The translations under genes and the position numbers were made by a program. 28,904 nucleotides of DNA from CAKZNE01 sp002695025 (GTDB lineage: Bacteria; Bacteroidota; Bacteroidia; Flavobacteriales; Schleiferiaceae): NCBI GenBank assembly GCA_913043285.1, contig CAJWML010000028.1, forward strand, positions 1 through 28,904, read 5' to 3'. The notes under the pieces are model-generated. The model was not told the origin of the DNA. It saw nothing but the letters and a program-made list of their open reading frames with translations, and did no database searches. Each line of letters opens with the position of its first letter. Position 1 is the first letter of the stretch. Shown piece after piece: positions 6,791 through 14,967 of this stretch.

Positions 6791-7015
6791 ATGATGAATA
6801 AAACAGACCTACAAAAAAGGACAAAAACATTTGCGCTCTATATTATTAAAATAGTGCAATTGCTTCCCGAAAACCGGGTATGTTGGACTTTTTGTGATCA
6901 AACCATAACCCCTATTCCCCTGGATAAAGACAAGAAAGGACTTGCTCCGCAAGCCCCTCGATATACTTCAATTGACAAAGTGTTGAAGGCTAAAAAATTA
7001 TCTCAGGTGTTTTAA
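6791..7015 (+). pseudogene. Truncated four-helix-bundle (23S rRNA IVS-type) protein
   Basis: 74 codons. Residues 4-33 (KRTKTFALYIIKIVQLLPEN followed by RVCWTFCDQ) match the start of the four-helix-bundle family related to 23S rRNA intervening-sequence proteins. In full-length members (about 115-125 residues) the next segment carries the conserved SGTSVGANY-like helix start; here the sequence diverges after CDQ and ends 41 residues later with an unrelated basic tail. The simplest reading is a remnant broken by deletion or frameshift between the XRE and Argonaute genes. A short functional peptide cannot be excluded, since the frame starts 14 bases after the XRE stop and ends 14 bases before the Argonaute start. 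Confidence 0.5.
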
Positions 7016-7029
7016 CCTATCGAAGAGCT

Positions 7030-9087
7030 ATGGATCAGGACTTATTCTTCAATGTACTCACATTCGACTGGCCAAAGGAGCCCGTAACACTCTATTTTTC
7101 AAACGAAAGTAATGACAGGTGCCAGGATCTCTATTTCAGCCTTTTCCCTAATGAAGCCGAGTCATTGTTCCCCGGATTAGTCCGCAATAGCACAAATACG
7201 CTCCATACCACCTTTGGTTATCCAGCAGAAGGATTTCAACCTTTATCCATTGATCTCAAAAATGAGAATCAGGATTTTGTTAAGAGATACTACAACCATC
7301 AGATCAATTACTATTTCCGAAAGATTGCCAAGAAAATTGTTAGGACGGGATTTGTGAATGAAAACCAGGTATGGTTAAAAACAAGTGTAGGAGGAACAGA
7401 CTTGTATGATGTATATGAGAAATTCTCTTTAAAGGTTCAAATTTCATTGATTAGTGACTATCCGGAGTTGGTGTTATCCTATGATGGTCAATCCAAAATC
7501 TCAAAACAGAGTGTAGCTGAATTGATTCAGACAATCAGCCCAAAATGCTTCAACAGAGTCCTACACGGTAAGAGTTTATACAAATGGGAAAAGTGTCAGG
7601 AAAATGAATTTATTGATCCGGAGAACTGCTATCCGGTTATTAACAAAGACCTTGAAGCAGCATTGGGCATTCCGTTCGGGCTCCCTCTCAGAGACAACCG
7701 GTATCCGGTATATCTAAGCTATATCAAGGGATTCTATTGCAAATATCTGAACCAGCCCAAATTCAAAAAGCTCATTCCATTACATAAATCAGGTTTTCTT
7801 TCCGTTGTTCCTTCAAGAATTGACTCCACGTCAGAAGAGAGCAACCAGTTGCTTTTCGGCAACAATCAGCCAGATACCACACCAAAATATGCGCTCAAAA
7901 GATTAAAACCATTTAAGAAAAGTCCCTATCCCAATATTCATTTATTCTTTATAGTCCACGCTGATGATGCGGAGCACACCTTCACAATTAAAGAGCACTT
8001 TGAGAAGGGATTCGATTCATTCAATGGCATGCAGAGCTATGTAGGGTTGTATTTTCACACTGCAGAAGGATTTAGTGTTGTCTTTAAAGACAAGGAAGAT
8101 CCAATCTCTGAGATTGAAAAGGCTCTGAACACAAGAAATTTTGACCCGGAAATCAAGTACATCGCAATCTATGTCACTCCTTATGGCAAATTCGAAAAAG
8201 AAAAGCCTAAACGAGAAATATACTATCAGTTAAAGGAAGTACTTCTAAAAAGAAGAATCACTTCTCAAGCCATTGATCCTCAAAAAATGGTTGAACAGGG
8301 TATCAATTGGAGATACAGCCTACCCAACATTGCTGTAGCTATGTTGGCTAAATTAGATGGTATTCCCTGGCGTCTAAATACACCGGTAAAGAATGAATTA
8401 GTCGTTGGCGTTGGAGCATTCAAGCAAGTAGATATAGGTGTTCAATATATTGGAAGTGCCTTTAGTTTTACCAATAATGGGCGTTTCAATCGCTTTGAGT
8501 ATTTTTTAAAAGATGAAATCGACATCCTCGCAGGATCAATTGGAGCTGCGGTTAAGCAATATGCCACTGTCAATGCTGCCCCGGATAAATTGGTTATTCA
8601 CTTCTACAAAACCATGAATGAAGATGAAATGCAACCCATCCTGCAACAATTGGAGGATCTGGGACTATCAATTCCGGTTTTCATTATCACCATCAACAAA
8701 ACGGAATCGGAAGACATTGTTGCTTTTGATAGAAAGTGGAAAGGTTTGATGCCAAATAGTGGCACCTTCATTGGAATAGGCAAGGATAGATACCTGCTAT
8801 TCAACAATACCAGATACAATGGAAGTCCGGTGGGTAAGTCAGATGGCTTTCCCTTCCCCATTAAGCTAAAAATCCAATGCTCCATTCCCGAACTTACCAA
8901 AGACATGAAAACAGTCAATGAGTTGATAGATCAGGTGTATCAGTTCAGTAGAATGTATTGGAAGTCTATAAGGCAACAAAATCTTCCGGTCACTATAAAA
9001 TATCCTGAAATGGTAGCTCAAATAGCTCCTCACTTTAAGGGAGATGATATTCCACCTTATGGAAAAGACAACCTTTGGTTTTTATGA
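7030..9087 (+). CDS. Long-type prokaryotic Argonaute, PIWI predicted inactive
   Basis: 685 residues. Residues about 1-290 would be N/L1/L2 with a reduced or absent PAZ. The MID domain lies about 295-445, with the 5'-end pocket motif YYQLK at 398-402 and SQ at 412-413. The PIWI domain spans about 450-685 and ends with the characteristic KYPEMVAQIAPHF segment and a hydrophobic C-terminus (NLWFL). At the first catalytic Asp position (the D of a VGxD-type strand) the protein has VVGVG, giving Gly462. At the HRDG position it has HFYK, giving Tyr526. Cleavage is therefore unlikely, and guide-directed binding with recruitment of a partner is the expected mode, as in long-B Argonautes. No effector gene is recognised nearby. 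It follows the XRE gene and a gene remnant within the same transcription direction. Confidence 0.9.
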   Translation: MDQDLFFNVLTFDWPKEPVTLYFSNESNDRCQDLYFSLFPNEAESLFPGLVRNSTNTLHTTFGYPAEGFQPLSIDLKNENQDFVKRYYNHQINYYFRKIAKKIVRTGFVNENQVWLKTSVGGTDLYDVYEKFSLKVQISLISDYPELVLSYDGQSKISKQSVAELIQTISPKCFNRVLHGKSLYKWEKCQENEFIDPENCYPVINKDLEAALGIPFGLPLRDNRYPVYLSYIKGFYCKYLNQPKFKKLIPLHKSGFLSVVPSRIDSTSEESNQLLFGNNQPDTTPKYALKRLKPFKKSPYPNIHLFFIVHADDAEHTFTIKEHFEKGFDSFNGMQSYVGLYFHTAEGFSVVFKDKEDPISEIEKALNTRNFDPEIKYIAIYVTPYGKFEKEKPKREIYYQLKEVLLKRRITSQAIDPQKMVEQGINWRYSLPNIAVAMLAKLDGIPWRLNTPVKNELVVGVGAFKQVDIGVQYIGSAFSFTNNGRFNRFEYFLKDEIDILAGSIGAAVKQYATVNAAPDKLVIHFYKTMNEDEMQPILQQLEDLGLSIPVFIITINKTESEDIVAFDRKWKGLMPNSGTFIGIGKDRYLLFNNTRYNGSPVGKSDGFPFPIKLKIQCSIPELTKDMKTVNELIDQVYQFSRMYWKSIRQQNLPVTIKYPEMVAQIAPHFKGDDIPPYGKDNLWFL

Positions 9088-9241
9088 ATGCAATACATAA
9101 AAGACCGGGATTTTGAATGAGGTATTGGCTTTCATGGTATTGTCGATCCTAGAGGAAATATCGTGGATGATTACTGTAAGCATTATGCGACCCTCCAATG
9201 CCGCATTTCCATAATTTGTCAAGGATATAGTTAAGCCAACG
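9088..9241. other. Junction between Argonaute module and metal-stress cargo
   Basis: No intact gene. On the minus strand an open frame without a convincing start runs from about 9243 to a stop near 9085. It encodes about 50 residues (LTNYGNAALEGRIMLTVIIH in the middle) that read like a protein C-terminus rather than random translation. I cannot assign it to a family. It may be the remnant of a gene broken when two cargo blocks were joined. Confidence 0.3.
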
Positions 9242-9269
9242 TTTCTACAGAATTAACCCCGTATTTTGT
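9242..9269 (+). promoter_or_regulatory. TTTCTACAG box 1 and -7-like element, two-component operon
   Basis: TTTCTACAGAATT (9242-9254) is followed 20 bp later (start to start) by TATTTTGT (9262-9269), an imperfect TAnnTTTG. The same box precedes the SOD gene and the efflux operon. TTCT-AC-AGAA is a short dyad. The response regulator start codon at 9274 is so close to the -7 that the transcript may be almost leaderless. This site would give autoregulation of the sensor pair. Confidence 0.5.
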
Positions 9270-9273
9270 ATTT

Positions 9274-9957
9274 ATGAAATTACTCATCGTAGAAGACGAG
9301 CCGCAATTGCTGAAAAGCCTTGAGGAATTTGCTGATGATGAAGGTTTTCTTTACGATACCGCAAGCAATTTCCGGGAAGGTATGGAACGCATCGGTCTCT
9401 ATAATTATGACTGCATCGTCCTGGACATTAATCTTCCTGATGGCAGCGGATTTGACCTTTTGGAAAGACTTTATAAAGAAGGCAAAACTGACGGGGTGAT
9501 CATTCTTTCAGCACGCAATTCGCTGGATGACAAATTAAAGGGCCTGGGACTTGGGGCTGATGACTACCTCACCAAGCCGTTTTACTTTTCCGAACTCAAT
9601 GCCCGGATAAAAGCCATCATCCGCAGAAAACAATTTAAAACCAACAAACTTGTCCGCTTTGCTAACCTGGTTATTGAACCTGACCAGTACCTGGTCGGGG
9701 TAAACGACCTTGAAAATCTTATTTCATTTACAAAAAAAGAGTATGCTATTCTTACACACCTGATAAATAACCATAAGCGGGTGATCTCCAAAGTATCGCT
9801 GGCGGAATATATTTGGGGCGATTATGTGGATGAGGCCCAAAGTTTTGATTTTCTGTTTTCTCAGATCAGGAACCTCAAAAGAAAGCTGAAAGATGCCGGG
9901 GCGCAGGTAGAAATCAACAACATCTATGGGGTAGGTTATCAAATCCAGGCATTATGA
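9274..9957 (+). CDS. OmpR-family response regulator
   Basis: 227 residues. The receiver domain (about 1-118) has the acidic pocket Glu8-Asp9, phospho-acceptor Asp51 (IVLDINLPDG), Ser79 at the Thr/Ser switch position (ILSA) and Lys101 (LTKPF). A winged-helix OmpR/PhoB domain follows at about 128-226, ending GVGYQIQAL. All catalytic positions for phosphotransfer are present. The stop overlaps the kinase start as ATGA (9954-9957). Layout and overlap make it the partner of the following sensor kinase. The three TTTCTACAG boxes in this cluster, including one in front of this gene, are its likely targets, though this is inferred. Confidence 0.95.
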   Translation: MKLLIVEDEPQLLKSLEEFADDEGFLYDTASNFREGMERIGLYNYDCIVLDINLPDGSGFDLLERLYKEGKTDGVIILSARNSLDDKLKGLGLGADDYLTKPFYFSELNARIKAIIRRKQFKTNKLVRFANLVIEPDQYLVGVNDLENLISFTKKEYAILTHLINNHKRVISKVSLAEYIWGDYVDEAQSFDFLFSQIRNLKRKLKDAGAQVEINNIYGVGYQIQAL

Positions 9958-11237
9958 AGCTGCTTACCTACACCTCCCGCATTCAATCGCTTTATTTCCT
10001 GATCCTGTTTGGGATTTTTTCCATATTGTTTTACCTGGTGCTAAGCTGGAACGTACTTCAAAATGTAGATGAAGTGTTGTACAACCGCAAAGCCAACCTG
10101 CTGGCTTACCTTGAACAAAACCCTGAAGCACCGTTTAAAGAGGACAATCCGCTGGACGATTTCACTTTTTATCTTGTTGAAGAAGCTGCTTTTCAGGAAA
10201 GATACGAAAGTTATACCGATACCCTCATTTATGAGCCTGTTGATGACGAGTTCGATGAATACCGCATGCTAAACACTTTTGTGAAGCTACATGGCAAACA
10301 TTACCGGCTGGAAATCATAAAACCTCACCTGGAAGCGGCTGAAATGATCGGAACCATTGCTATCACGCTGGGATCTTTGTTCCTGGGCCTGTTGCTTTCT
10401 TTTTATGTATCCCAGCGCGTTATCTCCCGGAAAATATGGGGCCCGTTTTTCGAAATACTCGAAAAACTCCGGCTCTTTCGATTTGATAAACAAGAATTTC
10501 CTGCACTGCCACCTACACATATTGATGAGTTCCGGATGCTGAATGAAGCTGTGAATGAGCTGACCCGAAAAAACAAGGAAGTATTTGAAAGCCAGAAGCA
10601 ATTTATCGAAAATGCTTCCCATGAAATGCAAACACCCCTGTCTGTTATCCAGTCAAGGTTGGAAGGGCTTATCGGACAGGCAGAACTCACACAAGAGCAG
10701 GCGGAAATTGTGGAAGGCATTATCGGCTCCACACAGCGCTTAAAAAAATTGAACAAAACCCTGCTGCTCTTATCTAAAATTGAAAACCGGCAGTTTCTCC
10801 TTTCAGAACAGGTTGATATAAACACAATAATCAGCCGATCAATGGAATATTATGAAGAACAGAAAGCTGCCCTGAATATATCGGTGAAAACGGAACCACA
10901 AGATAACTTGATTGTGCAAGGTAATACGATGCTTGCCGAGATACTGGTACAGAACCTGCTTAAAAATGCATTTCTGCATAACAGGGAAAATGGCACGGTG
11001 AACATTCAAACAAAAGAGAGAAAGCTCGTGATTGCCAACACAGGGGATGAAAAGCAAGGAAAAGGGAGAGTATTAGAGAAAGACAAATTATTCAGCCGTT
11101 TCTACAAGCAATCCGGTAATCCCGATACCTGGGGACTAGGGTTGGCCATTGCCCGGAAGATTGCCGAAACAAGCGGCTGGGAGCTTCATTACCGTGAAGA
11201 AAAAGGGTTGCACATTTTTGAGGTGGATTTCGGGTAA
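9954..11237 (+). CDS. Membrane sensor histidine kinase
   Basis: 427 residues. Transmembrane segments are at about 13-33 and 130-152, framing a periplasmic sensor loop of about 95 residues that is rich in Asp/Glu (for example EPVDDEFDEY at 94-103). A linker follows, then the HisKA domain with phospho-acceptor His223 in ENASHEMQTPLS. The ATPase domain has the N box (ILVQNLLKNAFLHN) and G box (WGLGLAIARKI). The chemistry of the pair appears intact. The acidic periplasmic loop could bind metal cations or respond to envelope stress, which would suit the metal efflux cargo, but the signal is not known. It is translationally coupled to the response regulator. Confidence 0.95.
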   Translation: MKLLTYTSRIQSLYFLILFGIFSILFYLVLSWNVLQNVDEVLYNRKANLLAYLEQNPEAPFKEDNPLDDFTFYLVEEAAFQERYESYTDTLIYEPVDDEFDEYRMLNTFVKLHGKHYRLEIIKPHLEAAEMIGTIAITLGSLFLGLLLSFYVSQRVISRKIWGPFFEILEKLRLFRFDKQEFPALPPTHIDEFRMLNEAVNELTRKNKEVFESQKQFIENASHEMQTPLSVIQSRLEGLIGQAELTQEQAEIVEGIIGSTQRLKKLNKTLLLLSKIENRQFLLSEQVDINTIISRSMEYYEEQKAALNISVKTEPQDNLIVQGNTMLAEILVQNLLKNAFLHNRENGTVNIQTKERKLVIANTGDEKQGKGRVLEKDKLFSRFYKQSGNPDTWGLGLAIARKIAETSGWELHYREEKGLHIFEVDFG

Positions 11238-11255
11238 CCAGACGATCTTCCCAAA

Positions 11256-11288
11256 TTTCTACAGATTTGATGATTTACTTTACCTTTA
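11256..11288 (+). promoter_or_regulatory. TTTCTACAG box 2 and -7-like element, SOD gene
   Basis: TTTCTACAGATTT at 11256-11268. Possible -7 elements are TACTTTAC (11276-11283, 20 bp after the box start) and TACCTTTA (11281-11288). The SOD start codon is at 11315. The box is the same as in front of the two-component genes and the efflux operon. Confidence 0.5.
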
Positions 11289-11314
11289 TAAATACGTGTA
11301 TTATCTAAAATAAA

Positions 11315-12052
11315 ATGACTTCAATGATGAACAGAAAGGATTTTCTCAGGAATTCGGCAATATTGGGTGGAGCGAGCATCCTTCCCATCAACAACGTTTT
11401 TTCACAGAATGTAACAGAAAATGGCATGGATAAACTGGTGGACAGCAATGGTAATTTCATCCAAAAATCGCTTCCATATAACAAGACATTCTTAGAACCA
11501 CACATGGATGAAGAAACCCTGCACCTGCATTATGAATTTCATCATGGAGGAGCAGTAAAAGGGGCGAATAAAGACTTGGAAAACATCAAAAAACACCTTC
11601 AATCAGGCGAGATGGATCAAGTAGATATGTGGACTCGTAAGCTGGCCTATCATTTTTCAAGTCATGTCCTGCATTCCATATTCTGGTCTAACCTGACCAA
11701 TAAAAAAACACAGCCCAAAGCGGAATTACTGAAACAGATAGAGAAAGACTTTGGCTCTTTTGATAACCTGAAAGCATACATCTCCAAAATTTCCAAATCT
11801 GTAGAAGGGAGTGGCTGGGGAATATTGGGCTATCAGCCCTACTCACAATCCCTCACTTTACTGCAATGCGAAAACCACCAGAAGCTCACGCAGTGGGGTG
11901 TGGTTCCCCTGTTGGTCATTGATGTATGGGAACATGCTTATTACCTGAAATACAAAAACAAGAGGGCAGAATTTGTCGACACTGTATTGGAAATTATCAA
12001 TTGGGACAATGTGGCAGAACGGTTTGTAACAGCTAAAAAATTACACGGATAA
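11315..12052 (+). CDS. Exported Fe/Mn superoxide dismutase homologue (ChrC-like)
   Basis: 245 residues. The N-terminus NRKDFLRNSAILGGASI (from Met5) resembles a Tat-type signal with RK in place of RR, cleaved near Ser30-Gln31; starts at Met1, Met4 or Met5 are possible. Metal ligands of the Fe/Mn-SOD family are present: His72, His120 (VLHSIFW), Asp203 and His207 (DVWEHAYY). The gateway Tyr (Tyr34 in E. coli numbering), expected three residues after the HH pair at 76-77, is Ala80. Catalysis may therefore differ from a standard SOD. SOD homologues called ChrC accompany ChrA in chromate-resistance operons, and ChrA follows here. It has its own copy of the TTTCTACAG promoter box. Confidence 0.87.
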   Translation: MTSMMNRKDFLRNSAILGGASILPINNVFSQNVTENGMDKLVDSNGNFIQKSLPYNKTFLEPHMDEETLHLHYEFHHGGAVKGANKDLENIKKHLQSGEMDQVDMWTRKLAYHFSSHVLHSIFWSNLTNKKTQPKAELLKQIEKDFGSFDNLKAYISKISKSVEGSGWGILGYQPYSQSLTLLQCENHQKLTQWGVVPLLVIDVWEHAYYLKYKNKRAEFVDTVLEIINWDNVAERFVTAKKLHG

Positions 12053-12131
12053 CTTTTGTTGGAATATAGAACTAAGACCACATGACCTCTCCTCTGTTAC
12101 CACCAGTATATTCAGCATATATAGATAATAT

Positions 12132-13481
12132 ATGATCGATAAACAGGTCTCCTATAAAGAAGCCCTAAAAGTGTGGGTTAAAGTTGCCATCTACAGTTTT
12201 GGAGGCCCGGCCGGTCAAATTGCCGTGATGCACAAAATATTGGTAGAAGAAAAAAAATGGATCAGCGAGAACCGTTTCTTACATGCATTGAATTATTGCA
12301 TGTTGTTGCCGGGCCCTGAAGCACAACAACTGGCCACTTACATCGGTTGGCTATTGCACAAGACCAAAGGAGGATTGGTTGCCGGAGTACTGTTTATCCT
12401 GCCGGGATTCATCTCCATTCTGATCCTGAGTATTCTTTATGCAGCCTACAGGGACGTAGGAATCGTTGAAGCCATATTTTTTGGTATAAAGCCAGCAGTG
12501 CTGGCCATCGTTATTGGTGCGGTCATCAAAATAGGTAAAAGGGCGCTAAAAAATGAAGTGATGATAATAATGGCTGCACTGGCATTTGTGGCCATATTTT
12601 TCTTCGAGGTGGATTTTCCTTACATCATTATTGTGGCAGGGCTGACCGGTTTTATTGGTGGCAGAATTTGGGAAGAAAAATTTCATGTAATAAAAGGACA
12701 TGAGGCCAAATCGGATCAGGATAATAATTATTTCATTGACAGTTATATTCAGCCCGTTAAGCCTTCAATAAAGAAAACAGTCAAAACAGTTTTGCTGTTC
12801 ATAACCTTATGGGCACTGCCGTTAGTACTGATCGCCCTGTGGATAGGAACAGAAAATATTTTCTTTTCGGAAGGCCTGTTTTTCAGCAAAACGGCTGTGG
12901 TCACCTTTGGTGGTGCCTATGCAGTGTTGGCTTATATAGCCCAGAAAGCTGTGGAGGATTACGGCTGGCTCAAAAGTGGGGAAATGCTTGACGGATTGGG
13001 CATGGCAGAATCCACCCCCGGGCCGCTCATTCAGGTTGTGCAATTTGTCGGGTTTATGGGAGCTTATCGTTTATCTGGTACGATGGATCCACTTCTGGCC
13101 GGAATCTTAGCTTCCTTACTGGTAACCTGGACTACTTTTGTGCCTTGCTTCCTGTTTATATTTACCGGAGCTCCCTATATTGAGTATTTAAGAGGCAATA
13201 AAAACGTCACTACTGCCTTGTCCGGAATTACGGCTGCTGTTGTAGGAGTCGTGCTCAACCTTGGCGTGTGGTTCGCTATCCATACACTTTTTGGAGAAGT
13301 AAACGAAAGCCATTCCCTGGGGATTAGGTGGATGATACCTGAGTGGGCTACAATTAACATTCCTTCATTGGTGATTGGACTTATTGCTGCATTTGTTTAT
13401 TTCATCCTGAAATGGGACATGCTGAAAACAATCCTGGTCAGTATAATATGCGGCATCCTGTATTATTTCACCTTTTCATAA
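12132..13481 (+). CDS. chrA: Chromate transporter ChrA, long-chain CHR family
   Basis: 449 residues and about ten to twelve hydrophobic segments, the two-domain form of the CHR family. The N-terminal half has FGGPAGQ (23-29) and LPGPEAQQLATYIGW (59-73). The C-terminal half has the matching TFGGAYAVL (about 256-264) and STPGPLIQVVQFVGF (about 293-307). These paired GG and PGP signatures are diagnostic. ChrA proteins export chromate from the cytoplasm driven by the proton motive force. The gene lies 79 bp after the SOD gene without a TTTCTACAG box of its own, so it is probably co-transcribed with it. The substrate is assumed from the family. Confidence 0.95.
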   Translation: MIDKQVSYKEALKVWVKVAIYSFGGPAGQIAVMHKILVEEKKWISENRFLHALNYCMLLPGPEAQQLATYIGWLLHKTKGGLVAGVLFILPGFISILILSILYAAYRDVGIVEAIFFGIKPAVLAIVIGAVIKIGKRALKNEVMIIMAALAFVAIFFFEVDFPYIIIVAGLTGFIGGRIWEEKFHVIKGHEAKSDQDNNYFIDSYIQPVKPSIKKTVKTVLLFITLWALPLVLIALWIGTENIFFSEGLFFSKTAVVTFGGAYAVLAYIAQKAVEDYGWLKSGEMLDGLGMAESTPGPLIQVVQFVGFMGAYRLSGTMDPLLAGILASLLVTWTTFVPCFLFIFTGAPYIEYLRGNKNVTTALSGITAAVVGVVLNLGVWFAIHTLFGEVNESHSLGIRWMIPEWATINIPSLVIGLIAAFVYFILKWDMLKTILVSIICGILYYFTFS

Positions 13482-13539
13482 TATAAGTCCCTCCCCACTT
13501 CCTTCTCCCCATTTCCCCGCTTCCAACTCCATTCCCATA

Positions 13540-13566
13540 TTTCTACAGAATCGCATTATAGGTTTG
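13540..13566 (+). promoter_or_regulatory. TTTCTACAG box 3 and -7 element, efflux operon
   Basis: TTTCTACAGAATC (13540-13552) followed by TAGGTTTG (13559-13566), an exact TAnnTTTG, 19 bp after the box start. The TolC gene begins at 13592. This is the clearest of the three box/-7 pairs. No -33 TTTG is visible upstream, so an activator bound at the box may replace it. Confidence 0.55.
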
Positions 13567-13591
13567 TGATAATTAATGACAAAATTGAAAA

Positions 13592-14965
13592 ATGGTTCGA
13601 ATATTCAAGATCCCCCTGCTAGTAGCCATCATTACCTTTGCCTGGACGAATGTACATTCCCAGACCCAGGTTCCTATAAAACAGCTACTGGAAACAGCCA
13701 CAAAAAACTACCCCGCAATTCTTGCCGCAGAGGCACAAAAGGAGGCATCCGGAGAAAGGGTCAAATCCACCAGGCGTACAATTATACCCGATATTAATGC
13801 TTCTGCCCAGGCCAACTATTCGACTTATAACAACCTCACCGGGATGTTCTATCCTGAATACATTTTACCGGTGAGCGGTCCCCCATCTACTGAGAATCTC
13901 AACAATATGGTCTGGGGTTCGGCTGCCGGTTTGCTCATGAAATGGGAGCCTTACACCTTCGGACGCAGAGGCAATGAGATAAAAGCAGCCGAAAGCACCT
14001 ATGAGGCCGGGGTGGCCATGAAAAGCCTTACGCTATTGGAACATAACGTGCAATTATCTAGCACCTACCTGGATTACCTCCTCGCCCTTCAAATCCTGGA
14101 TGTACTGGAAAGCGATCGGAAAAGAGCCGAAGCAAATTACGAACAAGCCGTAAGCCTGGCTACTTCCGGATTGGTTTCGGGGGTGGATACGGCACGTTTT
14201 CATACCGAACTATCCAAGACGAATATTAAGATCCTGCAACAACAAAATATCCTTCATGAATATAAAGCAACACTGTCGGAATTGGTTGCGGCTGATTTAC
14301 CTGAAAACCTGGTGGATTCGACCTTTTTTAGAATATTGCCACAGTTATTAGGAGATACAGAAATGATCCATCCGAGAGAACAGTTGGCTATAGCCGAGTG
14401 GAAAACATCACAATTCCAATATAAAGCGGAGAAACTAAGCTGGCTGCCCACCCTAAGTGTATTGGGTACTGCTTATGGTCGTGGTTCCGGTGTGCAGCTC
14501 AGCAACAACGGCACCACCTTTGTCGATAACCCGTCTGACGGATTTAATATCAACCGGTTCAATTATGGCATTGGTGTACAACTTGCCATACCGCTGACCC
14601 AGATCAGCCGCTATCAAACCCAGTGGAAAGCAAAGGAACTGGAAGCTGAAGCCGATAAACAGAAACTGGAAGAAGTTCGCCTGGCCCTCAACAAGCAAAA
14701 GTCCGTTGCTGATAACACATTAATCACTGCACTGGCCATTGCCGGGGAAACACCTGTACAATTCCAGGATGCCCGTTATGCGTATGAAGCCATACAATCC
14801 CAGTACCAGGCAGGGCTGATAACCTTTACGGAGCTGATTGAAGCCCGGAATGAGCTGGTAACAGCAGAAATCGAACTTCGAAGATCCTATTGGGAAGCCT
14901 GGAAAGCATTACTGTATGTAGCCGCCATAAATGGTAACCTGGAAATCTTTTTAAACCAATTGTAG
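13592..14965 (+). CDS. TolC-family outer membrane efflux protein
   Basis: 457 residues with a signal peptide (about 1-23, cut after NVHSQ or before it). The mature part shows the duplicated long-helix pattern of outer membrane efflux proteins: amphipathic helices starting IKQLLETATKNYPAILAAEA, a mid-protein repeat around 250-420, and the end motif YQAGLITFTELIEARNELVTAE typical of the family. It would form the trimeric exit duct for the RND pump encoded 2 bases downstream. It is the first gene of the efflux run behind TTTCTACAG box 3. Confidence 0.93.
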   Translation: MVRIFKIPLLVAIITFAWTNVHSQTQVPIKQLLETATKNYPAILAAEAQKEASGERVKSTRRTIIPDINASAQANYSTYNNLTGMFYPEYILPVSGPPSTENLNNMVWGSAAGLLMKWEPYTFGRRGNEIKAAESTYEAGVAMKSLTLLEHNVQLSSTYLDYLLALQILDVLESDRKRAEANYEQAVSLATSGLVSGVDTARFHTELSKTNIKILQQQNILHEYKATLSELVAADLPENLVDSTFFRILPQLLGDTEMIHPREQLAIAEWKTSQFQYKAEKLSWLPTLSVLGTAYGRGSGVQLSNNGTTFVDNPSDGFNINRFNYGIGVQLAIPLTQISRYQTQWKAKELEAEADKQKLEEVRLALNKQKSVADNTLITALAIAGETPVQFQDARYAYEAIQSQYQAGLITFTELIEARNELVTAEIELRRSYWEAWKALLYVAAINGNLEIFLNQL

Positions 14966-14967
14966 AG

